NCBI GenBank assembly: GCA_049366815.1
Contig: JBMNCO010000010.1
Span: 1 to 34,665 of the forward strand
Length of the DNA stretch: 34,665 nucleotides
DNA from: CAYNYM01 sp049366815
GTDB taxonomy: Bacteria > Desulfobacterota > DSM-4660 > Desulfatiglandales > HGW-15
Direction of reading: 5' to 3'
Shown here one piece after another: positions 8,502 through 14,946 of the stretch. Position 1 is the stretch's first letter, and each line of letters opens with the position of its first letter. The notes under the pieces were generated by a model, which ran no database searches, was not told the origin of the DNA, and saw nothing but the letters and a program-made list of their open reading frames with translations. A program made the position numbers and the translations under genes.

Positions 8502-9119
8502 CTACCTGGGCAGGCCGAGGACGGCCTCTGCAATATCGCGGCTGAGGCGGGCCAGATTGCGACTCTGGGCCGAGACAAAGGATCCGTGGGATTCACCGCC
8601 CGTGGGCTCTTCATAGCTCGACCTTTTTGTCAGGAGCGGTGGTTTCCTTCGATCCGCCCCATCGGCAATGGACCAGGATACGTCGAGCAAGGCGCGCTCT
8701 CCGAGGACCCCGTCCATCTGAATCACCTGCACATCTATCCGGTAGTCGATGGGAATCTGTGCCTTCCAGGGGAAGAGGGCGACGGCCCGCGTGCAGAGCA
8801 GTGAGGGAAGGTTTCCGGCAAGGACGCGTGAGATATTGGCCTCCAGGGGCTCCGCCCACTCTGCAAAATCATCCACCCGGACTTCATTGGCCGTAAGGCG
8901 TGTCACGACCTCGGGCCGGTTCAGATATTCAGGTATCTTCACGGGACCGACACCGAGGGCGAAGCAGGGCTCACCCTCCCGATTCACCATGTTTTCAGAA
9001 TCAGGAATGGAACTCATGACAAAGAACCTCGTCAGCGGCATCCCGGCGCACCCTATAAGGGCGATCAACAAAAAACCAGGGATCAGCCCTGAGAGGTAAG
9101 GGAAAAGGCGTTTCATCAT
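8502..9119 (-). CDS. PqiC/ABC-transport auxiliary lipoprotein of the MCE system
   Basis: This outer-membrane lipoprotein is the accessory subunit of an MCE lipid-transport complex. The start at 9119 (ATGATGAAACG) is chosen because GGGGAGG lies just upstream and a signal peptide with lipobox (ALIGC) follows directly; a longer in-frame reading from 9245 lies inside the MlaD gene. The 205-residue product has the PqiC-family (DUF330) pattern, with VGPVKIPEYLNRPEVVTR near residues 50-70, a DDFAEWAEPL..I.RVLAGNL helix after it, and a C-terminal helix with LARLSRDIAEAV. It starts just after the MlaD stop. PqiC-type proteins are thought to dock MCE assemblies to the outer membrane. Confidence 0.85.
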   Translation of the reverse strand: MMKRLFPYLSGLIPGFLLIALIGCAGMPLTRFFVMSSIPDSENMVNREGEPCFALGVGPVKIPEYLNRPEVVTRLTANEVRVDDFAEWAEPLEANISRVLAGNLPSLLCTRAVALFPWKAQIPIDYRIDVQVIQMDGVLGERALLDVSWSIADGADRRKPPLLTKRSSYEEPTGGESHGSFVSAQSRNLARLSRDIAEAVLGLPR

Positions 9120-9120
9120 G

Positions 9121-10197
9121 CTACCTCCCCGTCTTTTTCTTTCTGCCGAACAACAGGGATTCGGGCTGCTGTTCAAGGGCCTTGGCAAGGCTCCGGATCG
9201 CCTTTCCGGCGGTCCCCATTTCCTTGACGGCCTTCTTGAGTTCATACATCAATTCCGAATCCTCTCCGATGTTGCCCTCCAAGGCCGCGAAGGTCTGTTG
9301 CACCTCCCGGAGGGTCATCCCCGCCTCGTCGGAGATCTTTTCAATGCCCGAAAGCGTCCGCTGCATGGAAAGACTCAGGGGCCCGACCTGTCTGTCGACA
9401 TGCTGCGCCAACTCCTGAATATCCTTCAGTGCCCCATCAAAACCCGATGTCAGGGTTGCCGCCTTTACATCGAATTCCCGCAGCAGGTTCCGCGTCTCCT
9501 GCATCGTCTGCTGGAGGTCTGCGGACACCGGTTCCACCCGGCTGTTCAGATTCAGCATCAGACCCTTGGCCTCTTCCGCCGCCAGGGAAACGGACTGGAT
9601 CGTCTTCGTCATTTCAGGGGAATTGAGCACCCTGTTGATCCCGTCCACCGCGGTCGCGATATCCGTGATGATCTCCTCGATGGGGAGCTGTTCAAGCTTC
9701 TTGGTGATCTCCTGTAACGGCGTGGGAATCGTGGGGATCTCCACATACCGCTGATCAGCCCCCACGAATTTTGCAGGCCTCTCGGGATAGGAACCGAGCG
9801 CGACCTGGAGCGCCCCTGTGACAATGCTCTGCAGTTCCAGCCGGGCCTTGAGCCCGTGATCGATCAGAAGCCTGAGACTCTTTTCAAAACCCTCCGCAGG
9901 GAGACCGACGGTATCCACCCGTTGTGGGTCGATTTCAATGAATACGGGTATCGTCGTCGTCAGGTCACCCATATCGAAGCGCAAAATGACCTCCCTGACC
10001 GAGCCGATCCCGACCCCGTTGAAGACCACCGGCGCCCCCACATTGAGCCCCCCTATCGATCCCTCGAAAAAGCAGACGGCCTTGACCGTATTCCTGAAAA
10101 ACCGCCCGGAGCCCAGGACAATCACGGCGATGACCAGCAGGGCCGTCGCACCCAGGAGGAAGACGCCGATCAAGGTCTTGTTGGCCGGCTTGCTCAT
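9121..10197 (-). CDS. mlaD: MlaD-like MCE-domain lipid-binding protein
   Basis: This is the substrate-binding MCE subunit of the lipid transporter, anchored in the inner membrane. Residues 9-29 form a transmembrane helix. The MCE domain follows (about 38-120), with the typical GLNVGAPVVFNGVGIGSVREV segment. A long helical C-terminal region (about 165-345) is rich in heptad patterns and would form the coiled-coil hexamer or needle. At 358 residues it is longer than E. coli MlaD (about 180) and closer to Mce/Ttg2C-like forms. The start overlaps the ATPase stop by 4 bases (ATGA). Confidence 0.9.
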   Translation of the reverse strand: MSKPANKTLIGVFLLGATALLVIAVIVLGSGRFFRNTVKAVCFFEGSIGGLNVGAPVVFNGVGIGSVREVILRFDMGDLTTTIPVFIEIDPQRVDTVGLPAEGFEKSLRLLIDHGLKARLELQSIVTGALQVALGSYPERPAKFVGADQRYVEIPTIPTPLQEITKKLEQLPIEEIITDIATAVDGINRVLNSPEMTKTIQSVSLAAEEAKGLMLNLNSRVEPVSADLQQTMQETRNLLREFDVKAATLTSGFDGALKDIQELAQHVDRQVGPLSLSMQRTLSGIEKISDEAGMTLREVQQTFAALEGNIGEDSELMYELKKAVKEMGTAGKAIRSLAKALEQQPESLLFGRKKKTGR

Positions 10198-10967
10198 GGC
10201 TTTTTCTCCCCTGTTCCGTCCTCTCCCCTGGTCAGAAATCGACGCAGGGTGGGATCCCTTGACTCGGCAAGGAGTTTTTTGGGGTCTCCGCTCGCGGTCA
10301 TGGTCCTGACATCCACATCCAGAAAGATCGCGTTGTTTCCAATGGCGAAAATGCTCGCCAGTTCGTGGGTGACGACGATGATCGTCGTCCCCAGGCTGTC
10401 ACGAAGCTCGAGGATCAGGTCATCGAGCAGTCGCGCGCTGATCGGGTCCAACCCCGCAGAGGGTTCATCGAAAAAGAGGACATCCGGGTCCATGGCCATG
10501 GCCCGGGCCAGGGCCGCCCTCTTTTTCATGCCTCCGCTGATCTCAGACGGATAATAGCCCTCAAAGCCGGAAAGACCGACCAGGGAGAGTTTCAGTGAGA
10601 CAATCTCTTTGATCCGGCTGAGGTTCAGCTCCGTGTAACGCTGGAGCGGAAGGGCGATGTTTTCTTCAAGGGTCATGGAACTCCAAAGGGCGCCGTACTG
10701 ATAAAGGATTCCGAACCGGCGCATCATGTGCTCCCTTTCTGAGGCGTCTATCTCCCAAAAACTCCTGTCCCCGTAGAGGACCTTCCCGCGGAGGGGCGCT
10801 TTGAGGCCGATGAGGATCTTGAGCAGCGTGCTCTTTCCGCACCCGCTTCCACCCATGATAATGAAGATATCCCCCCGGTTGACGGTGAAGTTGAGATCCC
10901 GCATGAGTACAAAATCACCATACCCCATGTCAAGGTCCTTTACAGTAACAACGGGTTCCCCGGTCAT
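10194..10967 (-). CDS. mlaF: MlaF-like ABC transporter ATPase
   Basis: This ATPase subunit powers the MCE lipid transporter at the inner face of the membrane. The 257-residue protein has Walker A (GGSGCGKST), the signature SGGMKKRAALARA (Mla/Ttg2A-type, with MKKR after SGG), Walker B (DVLFFDEPSAGLDP) and the switch His (VVTHEL). I chose the ATG at 10967, preceded by GGAGAGG, over a longer frame from 11039, which would run back into the permease gene. It lies 22 bases after the permease stop and overlaps mlaD by 4 bases. Confidence 0.93.
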   Translation of the reverse strand: MTGEPVVTVKDLDMGYGDFVLMRDLNFTVNRGDIFIIMGGSGCGKSTLLKILIGLKAPLRGKVLYGDRSFWEIDASEREHMMRRFGILYQYGALWSSMTLEENIALPLQRYTELNLSRIKEIVSLKLSLVGLSGFEGYYPSEISGGMKKRAALARAMAMDPDVLFFDEPSAGLDPISARLLDDLILELRDSLGTTIIVVTHELASIFAIGNNAIFLDVDVRTMTASGDPKKLLAESRDPTLRRFLTRGEDGTGEKKP

Positions 10968-10989
10968 CCGCCTCTCCTCCAGGGCCTGC

Positions 10990-12135
10990 TCAGATGCCCA
11001 ACACCTGGCAGGCGAATGTGATGATCGCCGTAGCCACAACGATGGCGACGATGCTTGTGACCACGGCCGATGTCGTCGCCTCCCCCACGGCCGAGGCGCT
11101 CCTTCCGCACTGCATGCCCCTCAGACATCCCGCCACGGCCACGAGCACGCCGAAGACCGCGCTGTGAAAGAGCCCGACAAAGAGGTAGGTCATGGTGACC
11201 GCTTCCCGGGTCCGGTTGAGGTACTCGGTCAGGCCGAGGTCGAGCATGCCCACACCGACCACGATTCCACCGAGAATCCCCATGAAGTCCGCATAAAGGC
11301 AGAGCAGGGGCATCATCACGATGAGAGCCACCATCCGCGGAAGGACCAGGAAGTCCACCGGTGAAATCCCGAGGGTCTCGAGGGCATCGATCTCCTCATT
11401 GACCTGCATGGTCCCGATCTGGGCCGCAAAGGCGGCACCCGTGCGGCCGGCCATGATAATCCCGGTCATGATGGCCCCCATGATCCTGACCATGCCGATT
11501 CCCACCACGTCGGCCACGAAGATCTGTGCGCCGAACATCTTCAACTGGATGGCGCCGACAAATGCCAGGATCAGCCCGACCAGCATGCTGATCAGAGAGA
11601 CAATGGGCAATGCCTGCACGCCGCACTCCTGAAGGAGCAGCACGAGATCCGAAGGACGAAACGAGGCCCGGCGTGTCAGGAGCCGTCCAAAGGCGAGGGA
11701 CACATCTCCGACAAAGTCGATCGTTTCCTTTGTGGAACGCCGAAAGGCGACGGCCCCGGCACCCAGCAGATCAAGGAGGCCCTCCCTTCCGGGTTCCTTC
11801 CGCACGCCCTCCCGCTCCGGAACGGCCTCGGCCAGTTTCATGAGCCGCCTGACACCCTGGGGCAGACCTTCAAGGTCCACCGCAATGGATTCCTCCCTGC
11901 AGAACCTCCTGACACCGATGAGAAATATCACAAGACTGCTGTCCCAGCCTCTCAACGCGCTCGTATCAAAGGCGATCCGATCCGCCCGGACGCCGCCCCT
12001 CAAACGGTCTTTGACCTCATCGGCCGAAGGCGTCTGATTTTCTATTTTCCAGTCCCCTGCGAGGTGCACCATGGGGAAGCCCCCGGGTGATGCGCTGAAA
12101 CGCAGGGTGCTGGGTGTCGATTCTTTCCGGCTCAC
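10990..12135 (-). CDS. mlaE: MlaE-family lipid ABC permease with N-terminal STAS-like domain
   Basis: This is the inner-membrane permease of the lipid transporter. In its 381 residues the first about 115 resemble a STAS domain (VHLAGDWKI...ADRIAFDTSALRGWDSSLVIFLIGV), which in the E. coli system is the separate protein MlaB. The rest is the MlaE permease, with the family's conserved loop (TGRTGAAFAAQIGTMQVNEEIDALETLGISP) and about five membrane segments. Translation begins at GTG, with GGGTGA a few bases upstream. It is the first gene of the operon. The fused STAS part explains why no separate mlaB is present; no mlaC is seen either. Confidence 0.92.
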   Translation of the reverse strand: MSRKESTPSTLRFSASPGGFPMVHLAGDWKIENQTPSADEVKDRLRGGVRADRIAFDTSALRGWDSSLVIFLIGVRRFCREESIAVDLEGLPQGVRRLMKLAEAVPEREGVRKEPGREGLLDLLGAGAVAFRRSTKETIDFVGDVSLAFGRLLTRRASFRPSDLVLLLQECGVQALPIVSLISMLVGLILAFVGAIQLKMFGAQIFVADVVGIGMVRIMGAIMTGIIMAGRTGAAFAAQIGTMQVNEEIDALETLGISPVDFLVLPRMVALIVMMPLLCLYADFMGILGGIVVGVGMLDLGLTEYLNRTREAVTMTYLFVGLFHSAVFGVLVAVAGCLRGMQCGRSASAVGEATTSAVVTSIVAIVVATAIITFACQVLGI

Positions 12136-12256
12136 TTTTCACCCATAACCCGGCCCGATTGCATGCGAGTGAAATCTCTTTTTAAAGCCCCCTTCAACGG
12201 CGTTCGTGCACAACACACACGATGACGCTCCAGGAGGCCTCCGCCCAAGGGATTGT

Positions 12257-12272
12257 AGCAAAACCCGCCCTC
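12257..12272 (-). promoter_or_regulatory. Weak sigma-54-like promoter candidate before the MCE operon
   Basis: On the minus strand GAGGGCGGGTTTTGCT has a good -12 element (TTGCT) but AG in place of the -24 GG and only about 3 of 7 matches there. It is listed because it lies about 60 bases downstream (in transcription terms) of the duplicated activator block, a geometry like that of the efflux operon. Confidence 0.2.
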
Positions 12273-12331
12273 ATAACCCACAAAATCCCGACATGAAAAT
12301 CAAGGCATTATTAAACGAAGAGATGCAAACC

Positions 12332-12371
12332 TTCAAATAGAAAAGTTGCGCCTTTTCTATTTGAAAGAAAC
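12332..12371. promoter_or_regulatory. Second copy of the activator-site block with inverted repeat
   Basis: The arms TTCAAATAGAAAAG (12332-12345) and CTTTTCTATTTGAA (12352-12365) are perfectly complementary over 14 bases with a 6-base loop. The stretch 12340-12371 repeats that at 8371-8402 with identical spacing. It lies between the MCE operon (leftward) and the sigma-54 activator gene (rightward), so one site could serve either or both. Confidence 0.58.
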
Positions 12372-12420
12372 GTGTTAAATCTTTTCGAACGACTCAGCCA
12401 GATAGGCTGTGAGGTGTCGC

Positions 12421-12436
12421 AGGAAGGGAATATGCG
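12421..12436 (+). promoter_or_regulatory. Weak sigma-54-like promoter candidate for the activator gene
   Basis: AGGAAGGGAATATGCG keeps the invariant GG and GC with correct 10-base spacing but few other consensus bases. It lies about 57 bases downstream of the activator block. If used, the activator would be autoregulated. This is suggestive only. Confidence 0.22.
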
Positions 12437-12453
12437 TGATCATAGAAAACTCA

Positions 12454-12474
12454 TAGCCTTCAGCCTACAGCCTA
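12454..12474. repeat. Three tandem heptamers (TAGCCTT, CAGCCTA, CAGCCTA)
   Basis: Three consecutive 7-base units of the form NAGCCTN lie in the leader of the activator gene. A related four-unit CAGCNNN run occurs at 26874-26901. Confidence 0.5.
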
Positions 12475-12553
12475 ACCAACCTGAACCGTTACCAATGAAA
12501 GCTCCCCCAGGGGGTCTTATGGGGGTCATCACGAGGGGCAGGAGGTATTGATT

Positions 12554-14125
12554 TTGGATGAGAACGATTTTTTCCGTCAGGCGACCCTCCGGATTTCCAG
12601 CAGCCTGAACGCTGAAACGGCCATGAAGCGGTGCATGGACTTTCTGACACAGCATATTCCGGCCTCCGGCATGCTCTTCAGCGTGTATGACCCGGTCCTC
12701 AATGTCGGCAGGATCCTGGCCTCTATCTGGCCCCGCGGCCTGCGGAGACCGGATGAAACCATTTTCATGCCCAGGGAATTCTGGCAGTGGACAAAGGAAA
12801 AGTGGGCCGAGGCTCCGGGGGTAACGATCATCAACGACATCCACAGAGAGGAACTTCCCGTGCAGCGGCTCCTGTCCATGCTCTGGCCTTCAAACACGTC
12901 CCATCTTGTCATGGATCTGGAACTGGAAAAAAAACGGCTCGGCATCCTGGGCCTCTTTGTGGAAGGGAAGCACCGGTACACGGATGCCCACGCCCACCTG
13001 ATCTCGCTCCTGCACGAACCCTTCGCCATCGCCCTGTCCAACATTCTTCAGCACCAGGAAATCCAGAGGCTGAAGGACATGCTGGCAGACGACAACCGCT
13101 ACCTCCACCAGGAGATGCGCAGGATAACGGGGGACACGATCATCGGAGCCGACTTCGGCCTCAAGGGCACCATGGAGATGGTCCGCCAGGTCTCCCCCCT
13201 GGACAGTCCGGTGTTGCTCATGGGAGAGACCGGAGTGGGAAAAGAGGTCATTGCCAACGCGGTTCATCTTTCTTCCAAACGCAGGACCGGCCCCTTTATC
13301 ACGGTCAACTGCGGCGCCATCCCGGAAAACCTGATAGACAGCGAGCTGTTCGGCCACGAAAAGGGCTCCTTTACCGGCGCGATAGCCAGAAAGCGGGGGC
13401 GTTTCGAGCGGGCTCACGGCGGGACGATCTTTCTTGACGAGATAGGGGACCTGCCTCCCGCCGCCCAGACCAGGTTGCTCCGTGTTCTTCAGCAGCATGA
13501 GATCGAAAGGGTCGGGGGGACCGAATCCATCCCGGTGGATGTGCGCGTGATCAGCGCCACCCACAGGAACCTGGAAGAGATGGTGCGATCCGGGCGGTTT
13601 CGGGAGGACCTCTGGTTCAGGCTCAATGTATTTCCCATCGTCATCCCTCCCCTGCGGCACCGCGCCGAGGATATCCCCGCCCTTGCCATCCATTTTATGG
13701 AACGTAAATCAAGAGAATTGAAGATACGGGACCTGCCCCCCCTGACCCCGGGCATTCTGGACAGGCTTCAGGCCTACCACTGGCCGGGCAACGTGCGGGA
13801 ACTGGAAAACCTCGTGGAGCGGGAATTGATTCTCAATCAAATGACGGAAAGCGGAGGGATGCTGAGGTTTGACACGCTTTCCGGTATCCGCAAGCCGGAC
13901 AAGACCGGGGCAACTGAAAATCGACGGGAGGTCGTCCGCCCCTTGGACGCCGTGATCGAGGCCCATATTGAAAGGGCACTGGATCTTGCAAAGGGAAGAG
14001 TTGAAGGGGTGGACGGTGCGGCCGAGATGCTCGGGCTCCATCCGAGCACCCTGCGCGGCCGGATGAGAAAGCTGGGCATCCCTCATGGCAGAAGACGGCG
14101 GGCCGATCGGATTTCAAAGGCCTGA
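12554..14125 (+). CDS. Sigma-54-dependent transcriptional activator with GAF sensor domain
   Basis: This enhancer-binding protein would activate sigma-54 promoters in response to a ligand. The N-terminal part (about residues 10-170) is a GAF-type sensor. A short linker follows, then the AAA+ domain (about 195-430) with Walker A (GETGVGKE, about 224-231), the sigma-54 contact loop as GSFTGA (about 271-276, the common Ser variant of GAFTGA), Walker B (GGTIFLDEIGD) and the arginine-finger region. A Fis-type helix-turn-helix lies near the C-terminus (AAEMLGLHPSTLRGRMRKLGI). There is no receiver domain, so it is not a two-component regulator. Two in-frame TTG codons are possible starts; the one at 12554 is preferred because GGAGG is 8 bases upstream, against 2 bases for 12548. 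Its neighbours and the shared site block suggest it controls the efflux and lipid-transport operons. Confidence 0.93.
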   Translation: MDENDFFRQATLRISSSLNAETAMKRCMDFLTQHIPASGMLFSVYDPVLNVGRILASIWPRGLRRPDETIFMPREFWQWTKEKWAEAPGVTIINDIHREELPVQRLLSMLWPSNTSHLVMDLELEKKRLGILGLFVEGKHRYTDAHAHLISLLHEPFAIALSNILQHQEIQRLKDMLADDNRYLHQEMRRITGDTIIGADFGLKGTMEMVRQVSPLDSPVLLMGETGVGKEVIANAVHLSSKRRTGPFITVNCGAIPENLIDSELFGHEKGSFTGAIARKRGRFERAHGGTIFLDEIGDLPPAAQTRLLRVLQQHEIERVGGTESIPVDVRVISATHRNLEEMVRSGRFREDLWFRLNVFPIVIPPLRHRAEDIPALAIHFMERKSRELKIRDLPPLTPGILDRLQAYHWPGNVRELENLVERELILNQMTESGGMLRFDTLSGIRKPDKTGATENRREVVRPLDAVIEAHIERALDLAKGRVEGVDGAAEMLGLHPSTLRGRMRKLGIPHGRRRRADRISKA

Positions 14126-14316
14126 AGCCCTTCTGGACCCGAATTCAGGATCTCTTCGACCCCTAAACCGCCTTCAAATCGCCGCCTCGTCCATGAGGCC
14201 GGCGGATTTTGGTGCATCCCCCGGACACCGGCAAGGTATCCGATGCTGGGCGTCAGGGGTGACGCCGTCCTTTCATTTTGATCCAGTTCAACCGGGTTTT
14301 CTCTGCGGCGTCGGGG

Positions 14317-14946
14317 TCAACACTGTTCCATGACGCAGTACTTTTTGTAGTCTTCTATCGAGGCCTCAACCACCTTCAGGGCATGTTCAATTCCGTAGAC
14401 CCGGCTGATGCTTGCGGTTGCCTTTTCTCCCGGCACGAGCTTATAGGTCAAAAAATAGTGCTGCAGACGTTCGATGAGGACTTCCGGCAGCTCTTCGATA
14501 TCCCGGGCATCTCCCCAGGCCAGATCATTTTCAAGGACGGCGATGATCTTGTCATCGGCCTGTTTGTTGTCGATCATCTGCAGGCCACCGAGCACTCTCG
14601 CCCGCAGGATGACCTCACTCTTCGAGATAGGCCTCTCGCATATCACCACAATGTCGAGAGGATCCCCGTCTCCGGCCGTGCTGTCCGGCGACAGACTTTT
14701 GACGCCTTCACCGCAGTAGGTTCGGGGAATAAAGCCATAGAGCGCAGGAGGGTGAGAGGATCCCCGTTGGGGCCGGTCGACCTGCAGATACCCGGAGACC
14801 TTGTCCACTTCGTATTTTATGAGATCGTAGGGGGTCATCTCTACGAATACGTTCACGATCTCAGGCGGTGAGGGTCCCACGTCCAGGCCGTGCCAGGGAT
14901 GGGGTCGAAACAAATTCGGGACCTCTCTCTTATCATTCCTTATCAT
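14317..14946 (-). CDS. ppa: Soluble inorganic pyrophosphatase, family I
   Basis: This enzyme hydrolyses pyrophosphate to two phosphates in the cytoplasm, pulling forward reactions that release PPi such as AMP-forming acyl-CoA synthesis. The 209-residue protein carries the family I signature around DGDPLDIVV plus the upstream YGFIPRTYCGEG segment with conserved Tyr/Arg residues. The start at 14946 is preferred: GGAGG precedes it by about 8 bases and it overlaps the end of the acetyltransferase gene by 14 bases, implying coupled translation. A longer frame from 14985 is unlikely. Pairing with a Pat-like enzyme is notable because acetyl-CoA synthetase, the classic Pat target, makes PPi. Confidence 0.9.
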   Translation of the reverse strand: MIRNDKREVPNLFRPHPWHGLDVGPSPPEIVNVFVEMTPYDLIKYEVDKVSGYLQVDRPQRGSSHPPALYGFIPRTYCGEGVKSLSPDSTAGDGDPLDIVVICERPISKSEVILRARVLGGLQMIDNKQADDKIIAVLENDLAWGDARDIEELPEVLIERLQHYFLTYKLVPGEKATASISRVYGIEHALKVVEASIEDYKKYCVMEQC

